Shown piece by piece: positions 8,965 through 19,828 of a DNA stretch of 64,000 nucleotides. Under the pieces are notes generated by a model. It saw nothing but the letters and a program-made list of their open reading frames with translations, was not told the origin of the DNA and did not search any database. Made by a program: the position numbers and the translations under genes. Each line of letters opens with the position of its first letter. Position 1 is the stretch's first letter. The stretch spans positions 1,267,501 through 1,331,500 of the forward strand of contig NZ_CP147246.1 in assembly GCF_002174455.2 (NCBI RefSeq), in the 5' to 3' direction. Source of the stretch: Enterococcus sp. 9D6_DIV0238 (lineage in GTDB: Bacteria > Bacillota > Bacilli > Lactobacillales > Enterococcaceae).

Positions 8965-10356
8965 CTATTTTTTAGGCATGGTGTGGATACTGTGTCCTGT
9001 TAAAAGCTCATAGGCTTCACCAACGCCTTCATTGTACGTTGGATGAGGATGAATGATCGTCGTCACTTGATCGATGGTCAAGCCATTTGCGATAGCTGTC
9101 GCAAACTCACTGATCATATCTGTCGCACGCTCACACATTAGATGAGCACCGATGATTTTATCACTTTGGGCTTCTGCGATGACTTTGATAAAACCTAAAG
9201 AAGAACCTGCAATGATCGTTTTTCCGTTGCCGGCCATCGGATATTTACCGAGTTTGATCGAAATTCCCTGTTCTTTTGCCTGTGCCTCTGTTATTCCGAC
9301 TGAAGCGATCTCTGGCGTCGTATACACACAAGATGGAACTAAGTCCAAATCATAGACACCTGCCTTTTGATTCATTGCCATCACAGCATTCACTCCTTGA
9401 GCAGAAGCTAGATGTGCTAATTGCATACCACGGCTGGCAACATCACCGATCGCATAAATGCCTTTAACAGATGTTTCAAAGGTTTCATTGACCCAAATCG
9501 CCTGTTTATCAAGCTCAACAGCAAAACCTTCGGCAAACAGTCCATCAAATGCAGCTTTACGACCTGTTGCGATCAGTACGGCGTCCCCTTCTGCACTCAT
9601 TTCTTTGCCTTTTGAAGTGAATGTACAGGTCAACAGCTCATCTTTAGTGAGCGATGCAACACTGGATTTAGTAAAGATCTTGATTCCTTGCTTTTTCAGG
9701 ATCAATGCTAATTTCTTGGAAATCTCACTATCAAAATTTGGTAAAAGCGTGTCAGCAGCCTCAATGATCGTAACATCACAGCCTAGATCATTAAAAATCG
9801 AAGCAAACTCGACACCGATCACACCTCCACCGATAATGACCAACTGCTTATATTGATTTGACTGAGCCAAAAGTTCATTACTCGTCAAAACACCAGGTAA
9901 ATCACTTCCAGGTATAGGCGGAATCGCTGGTTTTGAGCCAGTTGCAATCAAGATCTTATCTGTTTCATAAGTTTCTCCTGAAACTCTGACTTTATCTTTT
10001 GCAATGATTTCGCCGCGTCCCATGATCAAGTCCACTTTGTTTGCCTTGACTAGTGCTTCGACTCCTTGAACCAATTGATCGACTACTTGATCTTTTTTTT
10101 GATAGATACTATCCATGTCAAGAGTGATATTGTCGATGTGAATGCCGATTTCCTCTGACTGCTTGATCGTTCTAACTGTCTCAGCAGAATGCAGCAAAGA
10201 TTTCGTCGGGATACAGCCTCGATTCAAGCATGTCCCGCCAACTCTTTGCTCTTCAACAAGTGCTACTTTCATGTCCAACTGAGCAGCCTTGATTGCTGCT
10301 ACATAGCCTCCAGGTCCTGCTCCAACAACAATTAAATCATACCTCACCCTTTTCAC
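8965..10356 (-). CDS. lpdA: Dihydrolipoamide dehydrogenase (glycine cleavage L-protein)
   Basis: A 463-residue flavoprotein that reoxidises the lipoyl arm of the H-protein and passes electrons to NAD. The FAD motif GAGPGG is near residue 12, the redox disulfide Cys43-Cys48 lies in GGTCLNRGCIPTKS, a second GGGVIGVEFAS dinucleotide motif follows, and HPHPTYNEG gives the C-terminal His-Glu pair. The start is a GTG at 10356. It is the last gene of the gcv operon, 8 bases after gcvPB, so it is probably a dedicated L-protein separate from the pyruvate dehydrogenase enzyme. Confidence 0.95.
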   Translation of the reverse strand: MKRVRYDLIVVGAGPGGYVAAIKAAQLDMKVALVEEQRVGGTCLNRGCIPTKSLLHSAETVRTIKQSEEIGIHIDNITLDMDSIYQKKDQVVDQLVQGVEALVKANKVDLIMGRGEIIAKDKVRVSGETYETDKILIATGSKPAIPPIPGSDLPGVLTSNELLAQSNQYKQLVIIGGGVIGVEFASIFNDLGCDVTIIEAADTLLPNFDSEISKKLALILKKQGIKIFTKSSVASLTKDELLTCTFTSKGKEMSAEGDAVLIATGRKAAFDGLFAEGFAVELDKQAIWVNETFETSVKGIYAIGDVASRGMQLAHLASAQGVNAVMAMNQKAGVYDLDLVPSCVYTTPEIASVGITEAQAKEQGISIKLGKYPMAGNGKTIIAGSSLGFIKVIAEAQSDKIIGAHLMCERATDMISEFATAIANGLTIDQVTTIIHPHPTYNEGVGEAYELLTGHSIHTMPKK

Positions 10357-10364
10357 TCCCTTCC

Positions 10365-11804
10365 TTATTCTTTAGAAAAATCATAACGAACGATTGGATG
10401 CCGCGCCGCTCTCACTTCATCTACACGATGAATTTGAGCATGGAGCGGATAATTATGGAAGTCCTCTGGATTTTCATGCGCCGCTTCATATAATTTGCGG
10501 TAAACAGAGATGGCGTCATCGATCCGTTCTTTTGATTCTGTTTCAGGAGGCTCTACCATCAATGCTTCAGGTACCGTCAATGGGAAATACATGGTCGGCG
10601 GATACATTTTATGATCCAATATTCCTTTAGCAACATCTAAAGCTGTAACACCCGTTTCTTTTTTCAATCGATCTAAGCTGATCACAAACTCATGCATACA
10701 CGTATCGCCATATGGTACTTCAAATATATCTTTCAATTCATGAAGCATGTAATTTGCATTTAAAACTGCTCCTTTAGATGCTGAGGAGATCCCTTCAGAG
10801 CCTAAAAATAAAATGTAAGTCAACGCACGTAAAAAGACAGAAAATTGACCATAAAAGCCTTTGACTTGTCCAATAGAATCTGTCGGTTCAGTAAAGACGA
10901 TTTGTTCTCCTTGTTGAACTGGATAAAAATTGGGTAAAAGTGATTTCAAAATATCTTTACAGCCTACCGCACCAGAGCCTGGTCCGCCACCGCCATGCGG
11001 TGTTGAGAATGTTTTATGCAAATTTAAATGAATGATATCAAAGCCCATATCGCCTGGTCTGGCAACGCCCATGATCGCATTTAAATTTGCGCCGTCATAG
11101 TAATTTAAGCCGCCAGCATCATGAACGATTTTCGTGATTTCTAAAATATTTTTATCAAAAATACCAGCAGTATTCGGATTCGTCAGCATCAATCCGGCCG
11201 TATCTTCACCGACCGCATCTTTCAATGCCTCTATATCCACACATCCATATTCATCCGACGGAATATTGACTGTGATCATACCAGTCATTGCCACACTAGC
11301 AGGATTTGTACCATGAGCAGAGTCAGGAACGATGATTTTATTTCGTTGGGGCTGTCCATTTTTTTCATGGTAAGCTTTGATCATCAACAAGCTGGTAAAT
11401 TCTCCGTGGGCTCCTGCAGCTGGTTGGAAAGTGATCGCATCCATCCCAGTGATTTCTTTCAGAAGCTTTTCAGTCATAGTAAAAACTTCTAAAGAACCTT
11501 GGACTGTTCGTTCCGGCTGTAGCGGGTGGATATTGGCGAAAGCTGGGAATGCCGCCATTTCATCGTTGATTTTTGGATTGTATTTCATCGTACAAGAACC
11601 TAGCGGATAAAATCCATCATTGATCCCAAAAGTCGCATTCGCCAGCTCAGTATAGTGACGGCTGATTTCAGGCTGCGGCAAAGATGGTAAATGTAATTCT
11701 TTTTCTCTTTTCATCGTTTCTGGCAATTCAACAACAGGCACATCACAAGAGGAAATCATTTCGTTATAATAGCCTTCAACACTTCGTTCAAAAATCAATT
11801 TCAT
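10365..11804 (-). CDS. gcvPB: Glycine dehydrogenase (decarboxylating) subunit 2
   Basis: A 479-residue subunit of the two-subunit P-protein typical of Firmicutes. It carries the PLP-binding lysine in NLHKTFSTPHGGG (about residue 264) and decarboxylates glycine, loading the aminomethyl group on the lipoyl H-protein. The ATG at 11804 is preferred because AGGAGG lies 10 bases upstream; the ATG at 11813 is only one base from the ribosome site. Its start overlaps the gcvPA stop (ATGA), so the subunits are coupled for equal expression. Confidence 0.96.
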   Translation of the reverse strand: MKLIFERSVEGYYNEMISSCDVPVVELPETMKREKELHLPSLPQPEISRHYTELANATFGINDGFYPLGSCTMKYNPKINDEMAAFPAFANIHPLQPERTVQGSLEVFTMTEKLLKEITGMDAITFQPAAGAHGEFTSLLMIKAYHEKNGQPQRNKIIVPDSAHGTNPASVAMTGMITVNIPSDEYGCVDIEALKDAVGEDTAGLMLTNPNTAGIFDKNILEITKIVHDAGGLNYYDGANLNAIMGVARPGDMGFDIIHLNLHKTFSTPHGGGGPGSGAVGCKDILKSLLPNFYPVQQGEQIVFTEPTDSIGQVKGFYGQFSVFLRALTYILFLGSEGISSASKGAVLNANYMLHELKDIFEVPYGDTCMHEFVISLDRLKKETGVTALDVAKGILDHKMYPPTMYFPLTVPEALMVEPPETESKERIDDAISVYRKLYEAAHENPEDFHNYPLHAQIHRVDEVRAARHPIVRYDFSKE

Positions 11805-13117
11805 GACTGGCATGCCTCCTTCACTAGTGCTGCTACTTCATCCATCTGCTCTTTTGTATTCATTTCTGTCACACACCATAGCAACCCTTTTTCAGTAGGA
11901 TAGCCACCTAAAATATCGTGTTCTTCTAATTTAGCAAGAACGAGGTCTTCTGAAACAGGTAATGTAGTGACAAACTCATGGAAAAATGGCGCATCATTTG
12001 CCAGCTGAACACCTGCTATTTTACTTAATTGATCTGCTAAATAATGTGCTTTACTGTAACATTGTGTAGCAACTTCCTGAATGCCCTTGGCACCCATCGT
12101 GCTCATATAGGCTGCATTCGTCAATGCACACAAGGCTTGGTTGGAACAAATATTAGAAGCTGCTTTTTCTCTGCGGATATGCTGTTCTCTCGCTTGTAAA
12201 GTCAAAACAAAGGCGCGATCTCCAGCTTCATCTACTGTTTCACCCGCGATTCGACCAGGAAGTTTTCTGATCATTTTTTCTTTCGTCGCAATAAAACCGA
12301 TATAAGGTCCGCCAAAAGCTAGCGGCAAGCCAAATGGCTGTGAGTCGCCTACGGCAATATCTGCATTGACTTCTCCAGCTGATTTTAAAACTGTACTGGC
12401 AACAGGATTTACACTCATGATGAATTTTGCTTTTGCTTCATGAACTAACCCTTCGATTTCTTCCACTGCTTCGATACCACCGTAATAATTCGGCTGTTGA
12501 ACGATAAAGCAGGCTGTTGTTTCATCTAAGGCTTCTTTTAAAGCGGCCAAATCTGTTAATCCATCCTTCTCAGGGATCATCACAAACTCGATATCTCTAG
12601 AGCTAAAATAAGTGATCGCTGTTTGGACGGTCATCAGATTAGTCGTCTCGGAGATCAAGACCTTCAGCCTTTTTTTCTCTAAGCACATATTGATCCCTTC
12701 TGCCGTCGCTGTTGCACCGTCATAAACTGAAGCATTTGTTGCATCCATCCCTGTGATTTCACAAATCATTGTTTGGTATTCAAAAATGGATTGCAGCAAC
12801 CCCTGACTGATTTCCGGCTGATAGGGTGTATAAGATGTGACAAACTCTTCTTTAGCTGCGATTTGTTTGACGATAGCAGGGATATAATGGTTATAAGCGC
12901 CTGCTCCACGAAAGACTTTAGAGAATACTTTATTTTTCCGTCCCATATTCTCTATGATACTGCGTACTTCAAATTCTGATTTCCCAGCAGGAATATCAAG
13001 TTTTTCTACCAGCATTTCCTTTGGGATCGATTGGTACAGTTCGTTCATTGAGTTGAGCCCGATTTTTTCCAGCATGTCTTTTTGCTGTTGCTCTGTTGAT
13101 CCAAGATAATTTCCCAT
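11801..13117 (-). CDS. gcvPA: Glycine dehydrogenase (decarboxylating) subunit 1
   Basis: The 438-residue N-terminal half of the P-protein. It resembles a PLP fold-type I domain but lacks the PLP lysine, which is in subunit 2. Recognisable segments are SFLGAGAYNHYIPA-like FRGAGAYNHYIPAIV, YTPYQPEISQGLLQ, and LTLQAREQHIRREKAASNIC. It lies three bases after gcvH and overlaps gcvPB. Split P-proteins of this size are the norm in Bacilli, so this is not a frameshifted single gene. Confidence 0.96.
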   Translation of the reverse strand: MGNYLGSTEQQQKDMLEKIGLNSMNELYQSIPKEMLVEKLDIPAGKSEFEVRSIIENMGRKNKVFSKVFRGAGAYNHYIPAIVKQIAAKEEFVTSYTPYQPEISQGLLQSIFEYQTMICEITGMDATNASVYDGATATAEGINMCLEKKRLKVLISETTNLMTVQTAITYFSSRDIEFVMIPEKDGLTDLAALKEALDETTACFIVQQPNYYGGIEAVEEIEGLVHEAKAKFIMSVNPVASTVLKSAGEVNADIAVGDSQPFGLPLAFGGPYIGFIATKEKMIRKLPGRIAGETVDEAGDRAFVLTLQAREQHIRREKAASNICSNQALCALTNAAYMSTMGAKGIQEVATQCYSKAHYLADQLSKIAGVQLANDAPFFHEFVTTLPVSEDLVLAKLEEHDILGGYPTEKGLLWCVTEMNTKEQMDEVAALVKEACQS

Positions 13118-13120
13118 GAA

Positions 13121-13504
13121 TTAAGCCTCCTCAGATTCCTCGCAGAATTTCTTATACTCCTCAGCTGTTAATAAATCTTCGACTTCCTTGATTTCTTCGA
13201 CTTCGATCAGCCAAGAATCTAATGGCGCTGAATTGATCAATTCAGGGCTGTCTAAAAGTTCTTCGTTCACAGCAGACACAGTACCTGTCAATGGAGAATA
13301 TGCTTCTGAAACAGCTTTAACTGACTCGATATCAGCAAAGGATTCTTCTTTAGTGACTTCGTCTCCTTCATCTGGAAGATCGATAAAGACGATGTCTCCT
13401 AATTGATCCTGCGCATAATCAGATAAACCGATTTTTACTTTGTCTCCTTCAAAAAGGACCCATTCATGTGATTTTGAAAATTTCAATTCTTCTACTTTTG
13501 CCAT
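13121..13504 (-). CDS. gcvH: Glycine cleavage system H protein
   Basis: A 127-residue lipoyl carrier. The lipoylated lysine is Lys63 in ADIESVKAVSEAYSP. The H-protein shuttles the aminomethyl group from the P-protein to the T-protein and delivers reduced lipoamide to Lpd. The strongly acidic C-terminus and the length are normal. It is the second gene of the operon, between gcvT and gcvPA. Confidence 0.97.
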   Translation of the reverse strand: MAKVEELKFSKSHEWVLFEGDKVKIGLSDYAQDQLGDIVFIDLPDEGDEVTKEESFADIESVKAVSEAYSPLTGTVSAVNEELLDSPELINSAPLDSWLIEVEEIKEVEDLLTAEEYKKFCEESEEA

Positions 13505-13527
13505 TCTAACCGTCTCCTCTAGTCAAA

Positions 13528-14613
13528 TTATTTTTTTACAAATGGAATCTCTACAACTTCAGCTGCAATTTTCTTACCTCTAACTTCAACTTCGATCGAT
13601 GAACCGATTTCTACAAGACCTTTATCCACAAGCGCCATGGCACAGGCTTTATTCACATAAGGACACATCGTTCCTGATGTAGTTGTGCCGATTTCCAGTC
13701 CATTGAAATACACAGGTGCTCCTTCACGCACGATTCCCCGTTCAGTCAATATTAAACCGATGCGAGTGATGCTTGGTTCACCTTTTTCCTCTAAAGCTTT
13801 TTTTCCGATGAACGCTTCTTTTTTCATCTTCACCGCAAAGCTTAGATCTGTTTCAAATGGAGTGATTTCATCATTCATTTCGTGACCATAAAGCGGCATC
13901 CCTGCTTCTAAACGCAAGGTATCACGTGCACCTAGACCGCAAGGAACAAGTCCAAATTTTTCGCCTGTTTCCAATAATAAATCCCATAGTTTAACTCCAT
14001 CTTCAGCAGAGCAATATAATTCATAGCCGAATTCTCCTGTGTAGCCCGTTCTGGATAAGAGGCAAGTGATTCCGCCCACATTAGCATGCTCAACAAAACT
14101 ATAATATTTTTTTGGAATATCTTTTTCAGCAGTCAGCTTTTCAATGATTTCTTTTGAATTAGGACCCTGTAAAGCGATTTGAACGAATGAATCCGACTGA
14201 TCTGAAAAGTCAACTTCACCAAACAAATGCTGCTTCATCCAAGCAACATCTTTTTCTCTGTTCGCTGCATTGACTACAAGTAGATATTTATCCTCACTGC
14301 ATTTATATACCAAAAGGTCATCGATGACTCCGCCATTTTCGTTACACATCAAGGTATAGCGGACCCGACCTATTTCTAAATTAGTAAAATCATTGGTTAA
14401 AACATATTGCAAATTCGCTAAAGCATCTTTTCCTTCATACACGACTTCTCCCATATGGGAAACATCAAATAGACCAACTTGGTTACGAACCGCCAAGTGC
14501 TCTTTGATCACGCCTGTTTTTGCATATTGTACAGGTAACATGTAGCCTGCGAAAGAAACCATTTTTCCGCCAGCTTTTACATGCGCATCATATAAGGGTG
14601 TTTTTAGATCCAT
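13528..14613 (-). CDS. gcvT: Aminomethyltransferase (glycine cleavage T protein)
   Basis: A 361-residue folate-binding enzyme that transfers the methylene group to THF, releasing ammonia and making 5,10-methylene-THF. Typical motifs are FAGYMLPVQY, FDVSHMGE, LQGPNS, SRTGYTGEFGYE and GLGARDTLRLEAGMPLYG. The ATG at 14613 is preferred, since AAGGAG sits seven bases upstream; the ATG at 14619 is too close. It is the first gene of the operon, behind the tandem glycine riboswitch and its terminator. Confidence 0.96.
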   Translation of the reverse strand: MDLKTPLYDAHVKAGGKMVSFAGYMLPVQYAKTGVIKEHLAVRNQVGLFDVSHMGEVVYEGKDALANLQYVLTNDFTNLEIGRVRYTLMCNENGGVIDDLLVYKCSEDKYLLVVNAANREKDVAWMKQHLFGEVDFSDQSDSFVQIALQGPNSKEIIEKLTAEKDIPKKYYSFVEHANVGGITCLLSRTGYTGEFGYELYCSAEDGVKLWDLLLETGEKFGLVPCGLGARDTLRLEAGMPLYGHEMNDEITPFETDLSFAVKMKKEAFIGKKALEEKGEPSITRIGLILTERGIVREGAPVYFNGLEIGTTTSGTMCPYVNKACAMALVDKGLVEIGSSIEVEVRGKKIAAEVVEIPFVKK

Positions 14614-14689
14614 CTTCATACTCCTTTACGTTTTATTTTTTCCATCTGTTTTTCACACTGATTTTATTGACACCTCCATACTGAAATGA

Positions 14690-14740
14690 GTATATAAAAA
14701 CAGAGGAACAGGCACCTTAAAAAAGTGCCTGTTCCTCTGT
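14690..14740 (-). terminator. Riboswitch-controlled terminator before gcvT
   Basis: On the minus strand a 16-bp stem, ACAGAGGAACAGGCAC at 14725-14740 pairing with 14700-14715, is followed by TTTTT. The 5' arm includes ACAGAGG, which is also the 3' strand of the P1 helix of the second glycine aptamer. The terminator and the ligand-bound aptamer are therefore mutually exclusive. Confidence 0.9.
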
Positions 14741-14906
14741 ACAAAACCTGAGAGATTCGTCTTCTCATCGAAGAGTTGCTCCTTCGGTGCCTATGCTTTC
14801 CAGAGTGATGTCCAATTACGGTCCGTTTACCTGAGATCTTCATAATAAAGGGTGCGCCAATTATTATTTATTCCTTCGGTGCTGTCAGTCAGTCTCTCCC
14901 GTAATT
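14735..14906 (-). promoter_or_regulatory. Tandem glycine riboswitch
   Basis: Two glycine aptamers in series are seen on the minus strand. Each has the conserved core CACCGAAGG (about 14872-14880 and 14781-14789) followed by CTCAGG (about 14829-14834 and 14748-14753). Aptamer 1 is closed by TTACGG/CCGTAA; aptamer 2 by CTCTG (14801-14805) pairing with CAGAG (14735-14739). The second P1 strand competes with the downstream terminator, so glycine binding should let transcription into gcvT: an ON switch for glycine degradation. Confidence 0.95.
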
Positions 14907-15023
14907 TTCTTCCATCAAATCTATTTTAACTTCTATGTTTTTAACGTTGAGATAAATAAACGAACGCCTATACTTAAAATTTACCATAGATCCATTTTTT
15001 ATCCCAATCATTCTCCTTTTAGC

Positions 15024-16016
15024 TTAAAACTTTTTTGCCATTGTCTGATACGCATGTTTCATATTCAAAGTAAAATATTGCGGAATCGTTGCCTTCTCTA
15101 AATATTCGTCTAAAGATAATGTTTGAATCATACGATTTTCATACAAATGAATATACATAACTTTTTTCTCGCAATCATAAGCGCTTGTATACTGTGTATA
15201 CTGAACGTCTTTCTCCGAAGTCACTTTCACCACTCCTTTTGGAATATCAAAGCTGTTCAAAAGATGAAAGATTTGTTCGATCACCAGATCATCGCTTACT
15301 GGTGCTGTAAAATGCTTTAAATACGCTGCTCGGATAAAACGTGATTGCGGGGTATAATCTCCTGGCAAGCCGCGCATACCAGAACCTTTACCGTTAGAAA
15401 AAATGTGCAAATCTCCCATTTGAATATCACTTGCCATCTGGTCACTAAGTCCAACATAATTTTGAAGATTGATTAAATGCCAGTCAAATTTAGGGCTATT
15501 TGTAAATACCCCAACTGGATTATCATACACTTCATAACCACCTTCGACGGAAGGTTCAACAACAACAGATGCACCCGTTCCATCTTGGAATACATAATGT
15601 TGAGGAATACCCAACTGATTGTCCACGATCGCGATTGCCGTATCTTGATTCACCCGCTCTTTGATTTCCTGAACAGAGGCATAATTCGTCAACGCATATG
15701 TCACAAATTCCGCACCGGCTAGAGGAAGCTTGCCAGCTGAGCGAATCTTTTCTTCTTCAATATAACGATTATAATTGCCAAAATAAAAGGAACCGCCCAT
15801 CAATCCTTTTTCGTTCACCCCATCTATCAACAATGGATTTTCAGCAAGTGCTACACCCATTGCAGCATAACGGGTCATAAAACGATCAAGTGATACTTTT
15901 ATTTCATAATCTTTGGGAATAATCGCTCCTTCATAATCCAGCAAAAGATTGAATTCCTGCGTACGTCCCCAATAATGATTTCCTTCTTTTGATTCTACCG
16001 AAATTCCTGTACACAT
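15024..16016 (-). CDS. Choloylglycine hydrolase family amidase (PVA/BSH-like)
   Basis: A 330-residue N-terminal nucleophile hydrolase. Removal of Met1 would expose Cys2 (MCTGIS). Other active-site elements are Arg18 in WGRTQEF, Asn in GVFTNSPKF, and Arg in GDYTPQSRFIR. The family cleaves conjugated bile salts, penicillin V or N-acyl amides. The position usually held by Asp21 is Glu here (R-T-Q-E), and the RTQEF pattern is nearer to penicillin-V-acylase-like members than to classical bile salt hydrolases (GRN-D-E). The substrate is therefore open. No signal peptide is present. It precedes an MFS transporter oriented the same way with a 28-base gap, so the two may be cotranscribed. Confidence 0.87.
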   Translation of the reverse strand: MCTGISVESKEGNHYWGRTQEFNLLLDYEGAIIPKDYEIKVSLDRFMTRYAAMGVALAENPLLIDGVNEKGLMGGSFYFGNYNRYIEEEKIRSAGKLPLAGAEFVTYALTNYASVQEIKERVNQDTAIAIVDNQLGIPQHYVFQDGTGASVVVEPSVEGGYEVYDNPVGVFTNSPKFDWHLINLQNYVGLSDQMASDIQMGDLHIFSNGKGSGMRGLPGDYTPQSRFIRAAYLKHFTAPVSDDLVIEQIFHLLNSFDIPKGVVKVTSEKDVQYTQYTSAYDCEKKVMYIHLYENRMIQTLSLDEYLEKATIPQYFTLNMKHAYQTMAKKF

Positions 16017-16044
16017 ACCTTCACATCCTTTTATTTTTTCAAAC

Positions 16045-17238
16045 TTACACTTTTCGTTGAACCATCAGTGTGATGATTCCTGATACAACAAACGATACTG
16101 CAATAAAAATAAATGAACTAAAGAAATTGCCTTGAGACAATTGAATCAGAGCACCAATGATCGTCGGCGCAACGAATCCTCCTGAGACGCCTACTGCATT
16201 GATCGTTGCATATTTTGCAGATACTTCTTCCGACGGGAAAATCTTTAGAGGAATACTCATCAATGTCGCAAATGCCAAGCTGGCTGCTGCTACTGCCAAA
16301 GCCAAAAACAGCATACTTGCTATAAAGCTGCTAACAAGCGAAACAAAAATAGAAAAGACTCCACCGCTTATTGTAGCAACTAAAATCACATATTTTTCTT
16401 TTCCCATAAAGTACTTATTGACCATTACACCGCCCGCCATCGCCGCAACCATTGTGAACAATCCAATAACTGCTGACACGTAAGCTGTTTGAGTCAAAGC
16501 AAGTCCATGCGCTTCTACTAAATAAGTCGCCATCCAGCCGTTTAATCCATAGACAGCTGCATTGATGAAAAAAGCCGCAAAAATCATGACCCATACATTT
16601 CGGTCCTTCAATACTTCTTTAAAAGAAATCGATTGTTTATTCTGCAGCTGCTCTTTGACTCCGCCAAATTCTTTTGGAATCACAAAATACATCATGACCG
16701 CAATCAGCATCACTGCTACACCTAATAAGTAATAGGTTTTATGCCAGCCGACCATTACCAATAGCGGTGCGATCAGCAACGGCCCAATGATCGAAGCAAA
16801 ACCTGATGAAGCAATCATTGTCGATTGCGCTGGCCCACGTTTTTCTAAAGGTAGTTCTTGTGAAATAAATGTACTTACGGAAGATGGATACCCAGAATGA
16901 GCGACCGCTCCAGTCATAAATCGAACCATAATTAGATATAATAATGAAAACCCAAAGCCGAATAAACAAAGAAAAATACCTACTAAAAATACAGAGGTGA
17001 TCATCATTTTTCTAGTACCGATTTTATTCGATAGATACCCAAATGGAATTTGAAAAATCGTGTATCCTAGAAAGAAAGCACTTAAGATCAACCCTTTTTG
17101 CTGCGGATCAAAGCCTAAATCCGTTGCAATCGTTACCAGCGACATACCAATCGTCATCTTATCCACATAGATACAACTATAGCCTAAAAAAATAGCTGTA
17201 AGCATCCAAACAACATTTCTCGGTTCCTTTTTATCCAC
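16045..17238 (-). CDS. MFS transporter
   Basis: A 397-residue, 12-helix major facilitator. The N-terminal region (NVVWMLTAIFLGYSCIYVDKMTIGMSL) and the loop GYLSNKIGTRKM resemble the anion:cation symporter branch that takes up hexuronates, phthalate or organophosphates; the substrate is unknown. GTG 17238 preceded by AGGGGG is the likely start, and a GTG at 17253 is an alternative. It lies upstream of the choloylglycine-hydrolase-family gene in the same orientation, and could import or export that enzyme's substrate or product. A cre-like palindrome covers its transcription start. Confidence 0.88.
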   Translation of the reverse strand: MDKKEPRNVVWMLTAIFLGYSCIYVDKMTIGMSLVTIATDLGFDPQQKGLILSAFFLGYTIFQIPFGYLSNKIGTRKMMITSVFLVGIFLCLFGFGFSLLYLIMVRFMTGAVAHSGYPSSVSTFISQELPLEKRGPAQSTMIASSGFASIIGPLLIAPLLVMVGWHKTYYLLGVAVMLIAVMMYFVIPKEFGGVKEQLQNKQSISFKEVLKDRNVWVMIFAAFFINAAVYGLNGWMATYLVEAHGLALTQTAYVSAVIGLFTMVAAMAGGVMVNKYFMGKEKYVILVATISGGVFSIFVSLVSSFIASMLFLALAVAAASLAFATLMSIPLKIFPSEEVSAKYATINAVGVSGGFVAPTIIGALIQLSQGNFFSSFIFIAVSFVVSGIITLMVQRKV

Positions 17239-17256
17239 AAAATTCCCCCTCACTCA

Positions 17257-17302
17257 AAGAAAGCGCTTTCTTATATTATGCTCGTTATTTGTGAAATGTC
17301 AA
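17257..17302 (-). promoter_or_regulatory. MFS promoter with cre-like palindrome
   Basis: On the minus strand a -35 TTGACA (17297-17302), 16 bp, then a -10 CATAAT (17275-17280). Immediately downstream is the perfect 16-bp palindrome AAGAAAGCGCTTTCTT (17257-17272), which contains the cre core GAAAGCGCTTTC. CcpA bound at the start site would block transcription in the presence of preferred sugars. Confidence 0.75.
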
Positions 17303-17369
17303 TAACTCAAAGCGAATTATTTTGCACAAAGTCACAATTAAATGGTTTTTATAACGCCCTTTATTGTTC

Positions 17370-17420
17370 AAAAAAGAGAGCCAAAAATAAAACGGAATTG
17401 CTTTATTTTTGATTCTCTTT
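17370..17420 (-). terminator. Terminator of rsmA
   Basis: On the minus strand AGAGAATCAAAAATAAA pairs with TTTATTTTTGGCTCTCT, followed by TTTTTT, nine bases after the rsmA stop. Confidence 0.8.
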
Positions 17421-17429
17421 AGTTATCGT

Positions 17430-18909
<1,480 letters not shown>

Positions 18910-18910
<1 letters not shown>

Positions 18911-19677
18911 TAGACTAACCTAAACAAGCGATGGGCATTATCGGTCGTATTTTTAGCAATTTTATCAAAAGACAACTCACGCAGTTCAGCTATTTTTTCG
19001 ACGACAAAACGCGTATAACCTGGTTCATTTCTCTTGCCTCTATAAGGTACAGGTGCTAGATAAGGGGCATCGGTTTCGACTAATAAACGCTCAAGTGGAA
19101 CCTCTTTTGCTACTTCTTGAACCTCTAAGGCTTTTTTGAACGTCACCACGCCGCTTAGTGAGATATGCATGCCCATATCTAAAAATTTCTTCATCCATTC
19201 GGGATCGCCGCTAAAACTATGCATGATTCCGCCGATATCGCGGATATCTTCTTCTTTCAAAATTTTATAAGTATCTTCCATTGCATCTCTTGTATGAATA
19301 CTGATCGGCAAATTCATTTCTTTAGCTATCGCAATTTGACGTCTAAATACACGATCCTGAACCTCTTTAGGATCTTCCATCCAATAATAATCCAAGCCGA
19401 TTTCTCCAAGTGCCACTACTTTAGGTGTGGTCAATCGTTCTTGTAGTTGTCTTTCGATTTCCGGCGTATAGCTCCCCGCTTCAGTCGGATGCCAGCCGAT
19501 GATACTTTGAATCTCTGGATATGTTTGACTTAGTTCTAGCGATTTCTTGATCGTTGCTGTATCAAAACCAACAACTGCCATCTCAGTAACTCCAAGTTCT
19601 TTGGCACGGGCAATCGTTTCAGGAATATCTTCATTAAATTGTTCTGCATTTAAATGGGTATGTGAATCAAATATCAA
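18910..19677 (-). CDS. tatD: TatD family hydrolase (YabD-type DNase)
   Basis: A 255-residue TIM-barrel metal hydrolase. Metal ligands are in FDSHTHLN, in the Glu of [10 protein letters not shown], and in the late [12 protein letters not shown]. Members act as 3'-5' exonucleases on DNA or RNA, and the exact role of this branch is unsettled. It is the first gene of the tatD-rnmV-rsmA operon. Confidence 0.95.
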
Positions 19678-19828
19678 ATAAATTCCTCCTCTGTCTTCTA
19701 TACTTTATCATACTTTTTACAAAAGCTGAACGGACAGTATTTATTCTTTTCTAATTTTTATTATTGATTTGTTTCTCTAAATAGATTATAATATTCGGTT
19801 ACACCATTTGATGTCAGGGGGAGTCGTT

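Noticed and set aside
11801..13117. Frameshifted single glycine dehydrogenase gene
   Set aside because: Split GcvPA/GcvPB subunits with overlapping ATGA are normal in Bacilli, and both have ribosome sites.
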